Notes: generated from the sequence alone by a model not told the origin. Shown: positions 25,312 to 33,887, numbered from the stretch's first letter. The stretch is 44,295 bases of DNA from Vibrio ichthyoenteri ATCC 700023 (GCF_000222605.1 NZ_AFWF01000046.1:1-44295); one strand, 5' to 3'. Numbers and translations: made by a program.

Positions 25312-25737
25312 ATGAAAATTAGTCACTTGGATCATCTGGTTATCACCGTAAGTGATATTCCAACCACGCTTAATTTCTATCAAAAAGTATTGGGCATGAC
25401 TGTGGTGGAGTTTGGCGGTGGGCGCTTTGCCGTGGCTTTTGGTCAGCAAAAGATTAACTTGCACCAACACGGGCAAGAATTTGAACCGAAGGCTGAGTCT
25501 GTGCAAGTGGGCAGCAGCGATTTGTGTTTTATTACCCAAACCAGCTTGATGGATGTGGTTACTCATATTGAACAGCAAGGTGTGGCGATTATCGAAGGGC
25601 CAATAGAGCGTACTGGTGCGATGGGCAAGATAGTATCGATTTATATTCGCGATCCGGACGGTAATCTGATTGAGCTCGCTAATTATTTACACCACGGTAA
25701 GGACTCGCTTGATGCCAATAATGAGCCGTCGAAATGA
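25312..25737 (+). CDS. VOC-family (glyoxalase/bleomycin resistance fold) protein
   Basis: 141 residues from MKISHLDHLVITVSDI. The start ATG at 25312 follows AAGGGAA; an earlier TTG is not needed. Metal-site residues of the VOC fold are visible: His in LDHLVITV, His in KINLHQH and Glu in GNLIELANY near the end. The RDPDGN motif is typical. The subfamily resembles VirulenceX-type or glyoxalase-like enzymes of unknown substrate. It lies between two secreted-protein genes but has no signal peptide. Confidence 0.85.
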   Translation: MKISHLDHLVITVSDIPTTLNFYQKVLGMTVVEFGGGRFAVAFGQQKINLHQHGQEFEPKAESVQVGSSDLCFITQTSLMDVVTHIEQQGVAIIEGPIERTGAMGKIVSIYIRDPDGNLIELANYLHHGKDSLDANNEPSK

Positions 25738-25758
25738 TCAATTTAAAGTAGTGAATTC

Positions 25759-26244
25759 ATGAATACAGTAATAAAAGTGTGCATGCCACTTGGTTTTGCG
25801 TTGCTGCCTTTAACGGCGGTGGCGGAAAGTTTATGTCCGACAACCGAACAAGCGGTCTTTTCGTGTGAGATTGGCACTAAGGCAGTGGCTGCGTGTGTGG
25901 CTGAAGATGGCAAGGTGAGTTACCGCTATGGCACGCAAACCAAGCTTGAGTTACAACTCGATGAGCCAGTGTTAAGCACTGGTGGTTGCTCTGGTGGTGG
26001 AACATCTCGGCTTCGTTTTGCTAACGGTGATTACAGCTATATCGTTTATGACGTGATGTGTAACGCAGAAAAAATTGGTCCTGCTCAATGGAGTAAAACC
26101 GATTATGCCGGTTTGATGGTATTGAAAGGCAATAAGTTACTCGCCAATAAAGAGTGCACTGACTATTCCGCCGGAATCCTTGGGGTTAATACCAGCAAAT
26201 TACGCCATGTGAAGAAAGAAGAATACAATTATGATTTGCTCTAG
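25759..26244 (+). CDS. Secreted hypothetical protein
   Basis: 161 residues. Signal peptide MNTVIKVCMPLGFALLPLTAVAE, then CPTTEQAVFSCEIGTKAVA and KVSYRYGTQTKLELQLDEPV. The pattern of a short Cys-bounded strand followed by YRYG and ELQL is shared with the protein at 30144 (HYRFGEKLVEAELQL), suggesting a common beta-sandwich fold, loosely like membrane-bound lysozyme inhibitors (MliC). That resemblance is by eye only. It ends LRHVKKEEYNYDLL. Confidence 0.7.
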   Translation: MNTVIKVCMPLGFALLPLTAVAESLCPTTEQAVFSCEIGTKAVAACVAEDGKVSYRYGTQTKLELQLDEPVLSTGGCSGGGTSRLRFANGDYSYIVYDVMCNAEKIGPAQWSKTDYAGLMVLKGNKLLANKECTDYSAGILGVNTSKLRHVKKEEYNYDLL

Positions 26245-26311
26245 CCCTTGGGTGATGTGAGTCATAATTGAAACAGTAACGCGGTAAAAACAGAGTAAAA
26301 AGGACGTTGTA

Positions 26312-26689
26312 ATGAGGGCCTGGGCTTTAGGTTTGGTTGTACTGGCTTCATGCCAAGTGGGTGCGGCAGAGACACGCTGTGGTTGGTTTGATAATTCGAC
26401 CCCGGGCAATATGTCATTATTGGATCGTGACGGTAGCTGGAACATTTCCGTGCAAGGTGGGGAAGCGGTTGATGATGACTCTATGGCCATTGTTAGCCAA
26501 GTCACCGAGAACCAAGATGAGTTTGTACGGACTAATCGTAATAATGGTTTTAGCTGCGCCTGTTTAACGGTGGATAGCGATATAGAGAGTTTTACGATTG
26601 TAAAAGTCCATCAAGCGAAACAATTGTTGTTAAAGCAATGTTTGGAAGATATCCATATTACCCCACACATCCCGTTACCGTTTAAATAG
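26312..26689 (+). CDS. Secreted DUF4087 protein (second copy)
   Basis: 125 residues. Signal peptide MRAWALGLVVLASCQVGAAE, then TRCGWFDNSTPGNMSLLDRDGSWNI, the DUF4087 front end, and SCACLTVDSDI and QLLLKQCLEDI further on. A GGACG ribosome-binding site precedes the ATG. Clear paralogue of the gene at 24021, but with a proline-rich end. The two copies are separated by four other genes, so this is an old duplication rather than a tandem one. Confidence 0.75.
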   Translation: MRAWALGLVVLASCQVGAAETRCGWFDNSTPGNMSLLDRDGSWNISVQGGEAVDDDSMAIVSQVTENQDEFVRTNRNNGFSCACLTVDSDIESFTIVKVHQAKQLLLKQCLEDIHITPHIPLPFK

Positions 26690-26700
26690 CGCAACAGCCG

Positions 26701-26739
26701 CCAAGAGCGATGAACGTTATCGATGATCATCGTTCTTGG
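26701..26739. other. Long imperfect hairpin with an ATGATCATCG word
   Basis: CCAAGAGCGATGA pairs with TCATCGTTCTTGG (one G-T) around a fourteen-base loop region. It lies behind the second DUF4087 gene, with no T-run. It may end that transcript, or it may hold a weak RctB-type word. Confidence 0.45.
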
Positions 26740-26795
26740 CAACAAAGCTCATTTATTCAATCGCTTAGCGAGTTATAGACTGGGCTATTGACAAA

Positions 26796-27137
26796 TTAGC
26801 TATTTACAAACATGTGATTGGCTTTGGTCACGCCGCGATCATAGGTGCAAAACGTATCGGTTGCGGCTTCAGTTTTGCTGTGGATCTTGATGTTGGTGAT
26901 CACTTCCAGTGCGCCTGCGTCATAACACGCTTGTTGAGCGTTTTTTACGATCTCAAGCAAGTGGTTAAGTTCACCTTTCATGGTGGTTTCCATGGCGCCG
27001 ACTTGATAGGGAACATTAGCGGCTTTGACCACTTCAATCGCTTTATCAACCACTTCAAAGTTATTCCCTTCTTTAAGGCGAGGGATCACTTGAAAAGCGA
27101 CAAATACATCTTTGACGATAGGGTTTTGAACTGACAT
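26796..27137 (-). CDS. Thiamine-binding protein-like (MTH1187/YkoF family)
   Basis: 113 residues with FQVIPRLKEGNNFEVVDKAIEVV, VPYQVGAMETTMKGELNHLLEIV and NIKIHSKTEA, the ferredoxin-like fold motifs of the MTH1187 family. Members bind thiamine or its pyrimidine part and are often tied to thiamine uptake. Here the neighbour is a cyclophilin gene 20 bases upstream, and the two run as an operon on the minus strand, so a thiamine role is only suggested. A predicted start at 27137 follows AGGTGAG. Confidence 0.8.
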   Translation of the reverse strand: MSVQNPIVKDVFVAFQVIPRLKEGNNFEVVDKAIEVVKAANVPYQVGAMETTMKGELNHLLEIVKNAQQACYDAGALEVITNIKIHSKTEAATDTFCTYDRGVTKANHMFVNS

Positions 27138-27157
27138 GTTTCTTTATCTCACCTAGA

Positions 27158-27649
27158 TTATTTGATGGTTACTTTGGTGATCGTAATGGTATCAAGCGGC
27201 ACATCATCGTGGCCTTTCTTGGTGCCAGTGAGAACTTTGCCAATGTTATTCACAACGTCCATCCCTGCAGATACTTTACCAAATACCGCATAACCCCAAC
27301 CTTGATTGGTGGTTCCGGTATGATCAAGAAAATCATTGTCATCTAAGTTAATGAAAAACTGGGCTGTAGCTGAATGCGGAGCATCAGTGCGAGCCATCGC
27401 AATCGAACCGATAGTGTTTTTTAGGCCGCGATTTGCTTCATTTACGATAGGATCACGGGTCTCTTTTTCACGCATATCTTCAGTATGGCCGCCGCCTTGG
27501 ATCATAAAGCCATCGATAACACGGTGGAAAATCGTGCCTTCATAAAAACCATCTTCACAGTATTTTAGAAAGTTTTTTGAACTAACAGGGGCTCTCTCCA
27601 TGTTTAATTCAATCTCAATATCACCAAAATTAGTGGTAAAAACAATCAT
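27158..27649 (-). CDS. ppiB: Peptidyl-prolyl cis-trans isomerase (cyclophilin, PpiB type)
   Basis: 163 residues, matching the 164 of E. coli PpiB, with no signal peptide, so cytosolic. Motifs: [13 protein letters not shown] (catalytic Arg), [20 protein letters not shown] (Gln, Phe) and WGYAVFGKV. It catalyses prolyl isomerisation in protein folding. First gene of a two-gene minus-strand operon with the MTH1187 protein. Confidence 0.93.
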   Translation of the reverse strand: MIVFTTNFGDIEIELNMERAPVSSKNFLKYCEDGFYEGTIFHRVIDGFMIQGGGHTEDMREKETRDPIVNEANRGLKNTIGSIAMARTDAPHSATAQFFINLDDNDFLDHTGTTNQGWGYAVFGKVSAGMDVVNNIGKVLTGTKKGHDDVPLDTITITKVTIK

Positions 27650-27699
27650 GTATCGGCTCTTATAGTGTTGGGATAAATAATATCAATCTTAATCAATTC

Positions 27700-27831
27700 T
27701 TGTTGATTACGGATGCCGAATCTCTTCGTGATCAAGATTGGTATGGGCAGTTTTTGAAGTATACGCATTATCGCGTTGAGATACTCGTACTGCGTGGTGA
27801 TTCACACATAGTTGGTGAGCGAGTAACTTAA
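27700..27831 (+). pseudogene. Short coding-like stretch, possible gene remnant
   Basis: The plus frame reads LLITDAESLRDQDWYGQFLK and continues YTHYRVEILVLRGDSHIVG to a TAA. Composition is protein-like, but there is no ATG and no ribosome-binding site; only tandem TTG codons could start it. It is likely the end of a lost gene. Not recognised. Confidence 0.3.
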
Positions 27832-27901
27832 TCAAAAAGGTGTGATAACACCAATACATTGTTAAAATTCAAATCATTAAAAATTCTTGTTGAGGTGATA
27901 A

Positions 27902-28303
27902 GTGACTAAAGTGATTGATAAATTAGCATGGTTCCATGTGCGAGATGGCAAGGTGCTTGCGGTGCGTTCACGAGGTAAAGAGTTGTTTTATCTGCCCGGT
28001 GGAAAACGCGAACAAGGCGAAAGCGATGAGCAAGCGTTGATCAGAGAGATTAAAGAAGAATTGGCAGTCGAACTGCATCCAAGCAGTATCAAATACGCTG
28101 AAACGTTTACCGCTCAAGCCGATGGCAAAGCGGAAGGGGTATCGGTTCAGCTTACTTGTTATTTTGCCGATTTTAGCGGTGAAATGAGCCCAGAAGCGGA
28201 AATTGAAGAACTTAAGTTTGTCGCAATGGAAGACAAATCGGTTTGCTCATTGGCTCTTTTAGTGGCAATGGATTGGCTTAAAGCACAGCAATTCATTAAT
28301 TAA
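27902..28303 (+). CDS. Nudix hydrolase
   Basis: 133 residues starting at GTG with GAGGTGAT in front. The Nudix box is GKREQGESDEQALIREIKEE followed by LAV, so the last glycine of the GX5EX7REUXEEXGU pattern is Ala; the catalytic Glu residues are intact. LPGGK before it is typical of 8-oxo-dGTP or nucleoside diphosphate hydrolases of the MutT group. Substrate is not deducible. It stands alone between the cyclophilin operon and more secreted-protein genes. Confidence 0.9.
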   Translation: MTKVIDKLAWFHVRDGKVLAVRSRGKELFYLPGGKREQGESDEQALIREIKEELAVELHPSSIKYAETFTAQADGKAEGVSVQLTCYFADFSGEMSPEAEIEELKFVAMEDKSVCSLALLVAMDWLKAQQFIN

Positions 28304-28393
28304 TATTGATAGAGTGAATGTAAATCCACAGTGGTTTGGTTAGACGTAAAATCAGTAACGACAACCAATAAATCAAATAGAGAGGAATGATGC

Positions 28394-28768
28394 ATGTTGT
28401 GTGCTTGCTACCGAATCAGTCAATGGGCGGGGATGATCTCATTGGCTGCGGCTTTGTCCTGTATCAGTGTTAATGCTATCGCAGGATGCGATGAGATAAG
28501 CACTCAGTGCTTGGTTATCGTACAGGGAGTAGAAAGCACAGAGGCTTGTGAGATCACGACGTGTGCCAACACTAGTGAATATATTACTCAGTGGAAGCTA
28601 GCAAATGGAGGTGCGGCTTCTGAGCACTCAGATAGCCAATCCAACCTTATTAAGGTCAATGATCAAGTGGGCATACTCTTGCCGTCGAGTATTTTGAAAC
28701 CCAGTTTAACGTGTTACGCATCACAGGATGGGCAGATCGTTTATTGTGCCAAGGATGCGTGGTTGTAG
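28394..28768 (+). CDS. Secreted cysteine-rich hypothetical protein
   Basis: 124 residues. The start at 28394 has AGGAA seven bases upstream and opens a long signal sequence (MISLAAALSCISVNAIAG). The mature part contains CDEISTQC, EACEITTC, LTCYAS and VYCAKDAW, giving six cysteines. It is probably periplasmic and disulfide-bonded. No family recognised. It is another member of the run of small exported proteins on this strand. Confidence 0.6.
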   Translation: MLCACYRISQWAGMISLAAALSCISVNAIAGCDEISTQCLVIVQGVESTEACEITTCANTSEYITQWKLANGGAASEHSDSQSNLIKVNDQVGILLPSSILKPSLTCYASQDGQIVYCAKDAWL

Positions 28769-28914
28769 CGGCAGCTTTTCCGCATCTAACGGTTTTGCAT
28801 CAGCGGTAAAAATGCGTTTGCGCAAACAATTCACCTCAAGCTCTAGCTATCTTTTTGTAATTGAATACTATTGTGGCCTCATTAAAGAATGCCCGTATGA
28901 GTGATTTTAGAATC

Positions 28915-29343
28915 ATGAAGAAACCTATAGCAATGATTGTGGCTTCGATGTTCTCTTTAACCAGTGTTTTTGCGGTGGCTCAGACCAGTGAGGTGCCCGT
29001 CGCTGCAAATTCCGATGACGTCGTTAGCCAGTGCGAATTTTCTCCTGCCGCATGCGATGCGATGGCGCGGTACGATATCGCTGATAAAAAGCTCAATCAT
29101 GTCTATCAGAACATTATAAGTAAAATTGAATCCAATCAATTTGACGGCTATTTGGTGGCTAAAGGTGAGATTAAAACGTCGTTAGTGGCCGCTCAGCGAA
29201 CTTGGCTCAAATATCGGGATGTTCATTGTGAAGCTTATTACACCTTATTTAGCGGAGGGACATCGAAAAATATTGATCGTATGACTTGCCTTACTGAGAT
29301 GACTGAGCAACGTATTTTGGTGCTGCAACAGCTTTACCTCTAA
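28915..29343 (+). CDS. LprI/DUF1311 family secreted protein (second copy)
   Basis: 142 residues from MKKPIAMIVASMFSLTSVFA, chosen because the signal peptide starts there; upstream ATGs at 28897 and earlier add a charged leader. DUF1311 motifs: CDAMARYDIADKKLNHVY, LVAAQRTWLKYRDVHCEA, CLTEMTEQRILVLQQLYL. The conserved W-L-K-x-R-D and C-x-x-E/T-x-T-x-x-R features match the protein at 24850, with low identity elsewhere. Confidence 0.8.
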   Translation: MKKPIAMIVASMFSLTSVFAVAQTSEVPVAANSDDVVSQCEFSPAACDAMARYDIADKKLNHVYQNIISKIESNQFDGYLVAKGEIKTSLVAAQRTWLKYRDVHCEAYYTLFSGGTSKNIDRMTCLTEMTEQRILVLQQLYL

Positions 29344-29371
29344 GCTCCCTCTCTCCCCTAAAGACAAAAAA

Positions 29372-29401
29372 TTGCCTTTTCGATCGTTGCCTTTTCGATC
29401 A
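29372..29401. repeat. Two tandem 15-bp repeats
   Basis: TTGCCTTTTCGATCG followed directly by TTGCCTTTTCGATCA, between two secreted-protein genes. Confidence 0.7.
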
Positions 29402-29428
29402 TTGTTACTCATTTAGGAAACCGGATAA

Positions 29429-30151
29429 ATGAACAAGTGTTGTACTGTTATCTCCCTGTTGTTAGCCAGTGGTTTTACATCGTTTTGTTACGCGCAATCA
29501 ACTCCGGTTGTATTCGAATTTTCGCCAATTAGAAGCGAACAATACCAAGCTTTAGTTAAAAATAAAGCGGTATACGCTCATCCGAAACTGGTTGAAATAA
29601 AAGATTCGAAGAGTGCTTATGCAATGCTCGGCAAGCGCATCAATATTACCCAAGAGCCTGTGGAGAACGCAGATTGGATTCGAGAAACTCTGAATATTTA
29701 CAACACGAAAGGTGAGAGCATCTATCAGCTTGAAGACTTTGAAACTTGTGGTTTTGAAGCTTTCTATCCGCAAGAGCAGTTACTTTCTTTTGTTTGTGGT
29801 CATGAATCTGATTGGCTGGTTTCAACTCTTACGGGTGAAGAGATAGACGAAAACCCACAAGATCGTGAGACTTCGCCTGATGGTCGTCATCGCATCAGTG
29901 GTTACTATAACGGTCAAGAATCAAGGGCGTTTTTACAGAGCTATGAAGAAGGTCAATGGCGTACGCCGGAAGTGACGATTCGCTTATCACCAACCGTTGA
30001 ACTAAAGCCTGAACAAGAACCTTATCGTCAAGAATGGTTGTTTGCTTTAATGGGAGAAAAGCACTGGCTTAGCAATGATCATTGGATTTTTTATAGCCAC
30101 AGCTACAACCAACATTTTGATATGCGTATGGTTGATACACAGCATGATTAG
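29429..30151 (+). CDS. Secreted hypothetical protein
   Basis: 240 residues. AGGAAACC ribosome-binding site; signal peptide MNKCCTVISLLLASGFTSFCYAQ. The mature part has repeated beta-like segments (SIYQLEDFETCGFEAFYP, DWLVSTLTGEEID, SPDGRHRISGYYNG, DHWIFYSHSYN), reminiscent of propeller blades or TolB-like turns with SPDG. Only two cysteines. No family recognised. The next secreted-protein gene overlaps its end. Confidence 0.65.
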   Translation: MNKCCTVISLLLASGFTSFCYAQSTPVVFEFSPIRSEQYQALVKNKAVYAHPKLVEIKDSKSAYAMLGKRINITQEPVENADWIRETLNIYNTKGESIYQLEDFETCGFEAFYPQEQLLSFVCGHESDWLVSTLTGEEIDENPQDRETSPDGRHRISGYYNGQESRAFLQSYEEGQWRTPEVTIRLSPTVELKPEQEPYRQEWLFALMGEKHWLSNDHWIFYSHSYNQHFDMRMVDTQHD

Positions 30152-30608
30152 TCGTGGTTTGATTGCCGTGAAAAAGGTGTTTGTAGTAGGGCTAATCTCT
30201 TTATCGGCGTTCGCAGCAAGTTCCTCAGCTTTCGCCGAGACGTTGTTTTATTGCCAGACTCAAAGTGGTAAACAGGTCGAAGTGCAGGATTTTGGCACTA
30301 TTATCCATTATCGATTTGGTGAAAAGCTGGTGGAAGCAGAATTGCAACTGACGGTTTCTCGTGATTTAGCGTCGACCCACCAATGGATTGGAGCGGGATC
30401 AAACGAGTATTACTCTGTTTCAATCCCCAATCCATCAGCTCAGAAATCGATTGTTTATCGGGTATTTACGTCACGAGAGCGCAAGCCTGATGGCAAAACG
30501 GAATCGGGGATTGATGTGCTTTCTCAGGGTAAAATAATGGCGACGATTTTGTGCCAGAATGAGAGTGTTTACGAGCAATTAATCGGTGTCGATCTGCCAG
30601 CGGAATAA
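30144..30608 (+). CDS. Secreted hypothetical protein
   Basis: 154 residues from ATG 30144, overlapping the preceding stop by eight bases. A GTG at 30168 is an alternative that gives a more classical signal peptide (KKVFVVGLISLSAFAASSSAFA). The mature domain begins ETLFYCQTQSGKQVEV and continues IIHYRFGEKLVEAELQLTV; this half matches the pattern of the protein at 25759. A second cysteine is in TILCQNE. Probably periplasmic; no family recognised. Confidence 0.65.
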   Translation: MISRGLIAVKKVFVVGLISLSAFAASSSAFAETLFYCQTQSGKQVEVQDFGTIIHYRFGEKLVEAELQLTVSRDLASTHQWIGAGSNEYYSVSIPNPSAQKSIVYRVFTSRERKPDGKTESGIDVLSQGKIMATILCQNESVYEQLIGVDLPAE

Positions 30609-30626
30609 CCGCGCATAATAAACGAG

Positions 30627-30665
30627 AAAAGGGCGCGACTGGATAATTCAATCGCGCCCTTTTTT
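30627..30665. terminator. Bidirectional terminator
   Basis: AAAAGGGCGCGA pairs with TCGCGCCCTTTT around a thirteen-base loop. T-runs on both strands serve the secreted-protein gene and the converging phospholipid operon. Confidence 0.9.
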
Positions 30666-30683
30666 GTTATGTTTGGTGAACGT

Positions 30684-31328
30684 TTATTCTTCGTAGTGAG
30701 TCACAATACACGCTTGTGCTAACTGTTGATACTCTACCTGCATAGTCATTAGAAACTCATCCGCATCGGTAAATTTCTCAATCGGTGCTCCAAGTACTAC
30801 ATCACAGTTAAAGGGAACAAACATCGCCGTGCCTTTGGGTAGCGCTCGGCCCAATCCGCGCATTACTACCGGGATCACTGGGCAGTTTTGATGTTCCTCT
30901 ACCAAGTGATATATCCCTTTCTTTAAACCGCTCATGGTTTCAGGTTCACCGCGGCTACCTTCCGGAAAGATAATCAAAATATCGCCTTGATTGAGCGCTT
31001 TATGGCACTCATCAAACACCGCATGACGATCACTTTTACTTGGTGAGCGATGGATGGGAATAATGCCCAGAACATTGAGTGATAACCATGCAGAGACTTT
31101 GTTTTTGAGAAAGTAATCGGCCGCCGCCACAGGGCGCACTTTGTGCACCATGCTGATGGGAAACAATGCCAATAGCACTAAGGTATCGAGATGACTGTTG
31201 TGATTGGCAGCCACCACCATTGGGCCATTGAGCGGCAGGTTCTGCCGATTAATAATGTTGAGGCCTAAGCCAACAAACACCAATGGCTTTACAAACAGTA
31301 AGACGAACAGAATTTTGAATATCTTCAT
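30684..31328 (-). CDS. 1-acyl-sn-glycerol-3-phosphate acyltransferase-like (PlsC family)
   Basis: 214 residues with an N-terminal hydrophobic segment (FKILFVLLFVKPLVFVGLG). Motif I is NHNSHLD (H-x4-D) and motif III is FPEGSRGEPE, the active-site and phosphate-binding motifs of PlsC-type acyltransferases. It would acylate lysophosphatidate or a related lysolipid at the membrane. It is the third gene of a minus-strand operon with a CdsA-like and a CDP-alcohol phosphotransferase gene (8-base gap, then an 8-base overlap). It is distinct from the usual housekeeping plsC, which sits elsewhere in vibrios. Confidence 0.88.
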   Translation of the reverse strand: MKIFKILFVLLFVKPLVFVGLGLNIINRQNLPLNGPMVVAANHNSHLDTLVLLALFPISMVHKVRPVAAADYFLKNKVSAWLSLNVLGIIPIHRSPSKSDRHAVFDECHKALNQGDILIIFPEGSRGEPETMSGLKKGIYHLVEEHQNCPVIPVVMRGLGRALPKGTAMFVPFNCDVVLGAPIEKFTDADEFLMTMQVEYQQLAQACIVTHYEE

Positions 31329-31336
31329 GTCGTGCC

Positions 31337-32269
31337 CTAGTAGTAAAGATAATAGATGTAATGGAAGAACAACGGCGCGGTAAACATCAGGCTATCAATG
31401 CGATCCAAAATACCGCCATGGCCTGGGATAAACTGGCTGGTGTCTTTGATTTGTACGTCGCGTTTGACCGACGAAATCACCAAATCGCCAATAAAACCAC
31501 TGAAGGCGATGATCATTCCTGCCACTAAACCTTGAACTGAGGTTAATGGCGTTAGGTAAGGTGCCACAAAATAGCTGGTGATGATGATAGTCGCCGCACC
31601 ACCTATAAAGCCTTCCCATGTTTTATTCGGGCTGACTTTCGGTACGATTTTATGTTTGCCGAAGCTCTTACCCCATACATATTGGCAAACATCATTAAAC
31701 TGAGTGAAGACCAATAAGAACAGCAGCATGCCCATCGACCCCGCATCAGGGTTCTTGCTTGGTAAGACCAATAGATAGGCCATATGGCTAACACAAAATA
31801 CCGTCAGCATTAGCGCCCAATGAATGATGCCTGCTGAGCGGATAAAGCCTTTGGTATCACCAATCAGCACCGCTACCATCGGTAGGTATAGGAACATGTA
31901 GACCGGGACAAAAATGATGTACATGCCATACCAGCCAGTGGATAACCAGTAGTATTGGAATGGGATAGAAAGGTAAGCCCAGAAGATCACGCGTCGGTCG
32001 GTCATGCGGGTGGGCACGATGGAGAGGAACTCTTTTAGCGCCATAAAACTTAAGAAGGCGACAAAGATCAGCGTGTACTGAGTGGGTAGATAAAGCACCA
32101 CAAAAACGATACCGATCATCCACCACCAAGAGCGAATGCGCAGTTTTAACTCATGGTAATCTTTGTCTGGATGACGGCGCGATAGATAAAGATAAACCAA
32201 GGTGCCAATCACTAGTACCAGTGTGATGGCTGCCATCATATGCAGCGAATGGATTGGGATACTAGTCAT
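31337..32269 (-). CDS. Phosphatidate cytidylyltransferase (CdsA family)
   Basis: 310 residues, about eight membrane segments. The CDS signature S-x-x-K-R-x4-K-D-x5-P-x-H-G-G-x-x-D-R-x-D is complete (SVKRDVQIKD then FIPGHGGILDRIDS). The family makes CDP-diacylglycerol from phosphatidate and CTP. The start at 32269 lies inside the preceding gene (8-base overlap), so the pair is coupled. A second CdsA beside a PlsC and a head-group transferase suggests a separate phospholipid route. Confidence 0.9.
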   Translation of the reverse strand: MTSIPIHSLHMMAAITLVLVIGTLVYLYLSRRHPDKDYHELKLRIRSWWWMIGIVFVVLYLPTQYTLIFVAFLSFMALKEFLSIVPTRMTDRRVIFWAYLSIPFQYYWLSTGWYGMYIIFVPVYMFLYLPMVAVLIGDTKGFIRSAGIIHWALMLTVFCVSHMAYLLVLPSKNPDAGSMGMLLFLLVFTQFNDVCQYVWGKSFGKHKIVPKVSPNKTWEGFIGGAATIIITSYFVAPYLTPLTSVQGLVAGMIIAFSGFIGDLVISSVKRDVQIKDTSQFIPGHGGILDRIDSLMFTAPLFFHYIYYLYY

Positions 32270-32987
32270 GTGCTTTCTCGTTCAATGGTTCGCTTAACGG
32301 CTCACTGGCGGCGACTGACACGGCTTGTGCTTGCTGTGCTTTGGTATTGAAAATAAACACCAGTCGACGCCAACAGGTAAAGGCGCACCCGAGCACCATG
32401 GTTGCCAGAGCGATGTCCATAAGATAAAGCCCTACACTTGGCAGAAAATCAAACCATTGGTTAAATGCCATGATGAGTACTGTCACGGTTAATAGTGCCA
32501 TGCGATGTTGCTTAGCCATTGGGCCACGAAAATCAGCGGGGCAATCCATACTAATACCCAGAACGCGAATATAGGCAGACAGTACCGCCAGCAGTGCCGC
32601 TATCCAAGCCAGTGGCATGGCAAATGCGGAGTAGGCCACCAGACCTGCTGCAACAATCAATAGTGGATCGGCGATGCGATCCGGCACATCGTTAAACAGC
32701 TCCCCTGCTGGGGTTTTCTTACCGCCTTCCACCGCGACCATGCCATCGAAAAGATTGCACAGTAAACGCATTTGAATCATGAGAGCGAACAGCACTAACC
32801 AAATTGGTGCTGGCCAGAAGTAATAACCAGCCGCAAAAGCGAAGCCAACCGCGGCAAAGACAATACTCATGAGCGAGATTTGGTTAGGGGTGATGTTTTT
32901 CTGGCTCAGCCAAACGGCAATGCGTTTGGTGATAGAAATATTGCGCACAGCGAGAGGGCGACGATTAGACTCTTCTTGATGTTCCAT
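32262..32987 (-). CDS. CDP-alcohol phosphatidyltransferase family protein with variant motif
   Basis: 241 residues from ATG 32987, which has AAGGAC nine bases upstream; a longer start at 33020 has only a weak site. Several membrane helices. The family motif D-x2-D-G-x2-A-R-x8-G-x3-D-x3-D is altered: Asn78-x2-Asp81-Gly82, Val86 instead of Arg, Gly95, Asn99 and Asp103. Two of the four metal-binding Asp positions are therefore Asn. I recall related PlsC/CdsA-linked proteins in proteobacteria with similar substitutions, so the variant may define a subfamily rather than an inactive enzyme. The alcohol acceptor is unknown. Confidence 0.83.
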   Translation of the reverse strand: MEHQEESNRRPLAVRNISITKRIAVWLSQKNITPNQISLMSIVFAAVGFAFAAGYYFWPAPIWLVLFALMIQMRLLCNLFDGMVAVEGGKKTPAGELFNDVPDRIADPLLIVAAGLVAYSAFAMPLAWIAALLAVLSAYIRVLGISMDCPADFRGPMAKQHRMALLTVTVLIMAFNQWFDFLPSVGLYLMDIALATMVLGCAFTCWRRLVFIFNTKAQQAQAVSVAASEPLSEPLNEKAHD

Positions 32988-33479
32988 GCAGCCAATGTCC
33001 TTGAATGAATTTGGTTGCATTATAACGACTCTGCGCCATTAATGAATAATGTAATAACAGTTTGATTCGTAACCATTCAAACTGCGTGTGACCTGTCAAA
33101 TTCCTTCTATGTTGTCTGCTCCATTTGTGTAAAACAATCAAAATAAGCAATGAATCTTACTTAATTATTGGGCTAATAAATGCATCTCAAGTGTGGCAAG
33201 ACTGCTGGTGTTCATCAAGAGTCCTATCGCAAGCGTTTGCAAAGCGGGCCTGCTCCACAACATTAAGAAAAACAAGCATTTTACTTTAACAATATGGCGC
33301 GAGATGTATATCAAAAGAGTATGATTTATAGCGAGTGAGGTGAACCTTTTATGAGTGTATCCCTCAAACCAGTCGGCTTACTTTACTGTTTTAGTTATGG
33401 GTGAGGTGAGTACAAGTTGTTATTGGTTACAGGTTTATGGTGAGTTGCGCGATAAGCCTTTGCTCTAGGAAGTAGATTG
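32988..33479. other. Divergent intergenic region
   Basis: About 490 bases between the phospholipid operon and the plus-strand membrane-protein run. No gene is supported; a 28-codon frame at 33181 lacks a ribosome-binding site. Must contain the operon promoter on the minus strand. Confidence 0.45.
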
Positions 33480-33839
33480 ATGAAAACGTCGCTTTTTTAC
33501 CACTGCCCAAAATGTGCCGCAGACGCTGTTCTGTCGGTAAAACATATCGATAAGATTGGCGGAGATGGTTGCTTTAATTGCCATTCCTGCAACGAGGTGT
33601 TGCGCTTAAGTGATCAAGGCATGAAAGTGCTAAATGGTCGACGAGCGGAATTAAAAACATTAGCGCCGTATCAGGTTGGCGGCATTCTAATGTTAACGGC
33701 TGCCACGGCGATTCATTTTTTTGATGGTATGGCTGCGGACACGTTATTGCTTTGCTATATCATTGCTGTTACCGCCATTTTGAAAGCACATTCCACTTTT
33801 TTCCTCGATTCTCACCTTGTGTTTAATGATAAGGCTTAG
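33480..33839 (+). CDS. Zinc-ribbon plus membrane protein
   Basis: 119 residues from ATG 33480 with AGGAAG upstream. N-terminal CPKC and CNSC-like pairs (HCPKCAAD, CFNCHSC) form a zinc-ribbon, followed by two hydrophobic segments (VGGILMLTAATAIHFF and ADTLLLCYIIAVTAI). No family named. First gene of a plus-strand run of small membrane proteins. Confidence 0.65.
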   Translation: MKTSLFYHCPKCAADAVLSVKHIDKIGGDGCFNCHSCNEVLRLSDQGMKVLNGRRAELKTLAPYQVGGILMLTAATAIHFFDGMAADTLLLCYIIAVTAILKAHSTFFLDSHLVFNDKA

Positions 33840-33887
33840 TGTTTAGCGCGTTGGTCTACTTATTGTCTATAAATTGATTCGAATTGT

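Noticed and set aside
26721-26732. RctB 12-mer at the hairpin behind the second DUF4087 gene
   Set aside because: The ATGATCATCG word lacks the GAAA flank and is part of a stem, so a chance match is more likely.
33181-33267. Plus-strand 28-codon frame in the intergenic region upstream of the zinc-ribbon gene
   Set aside because: Composition is somewhat protein-like but there is no ribosome-binding site and no terminator.
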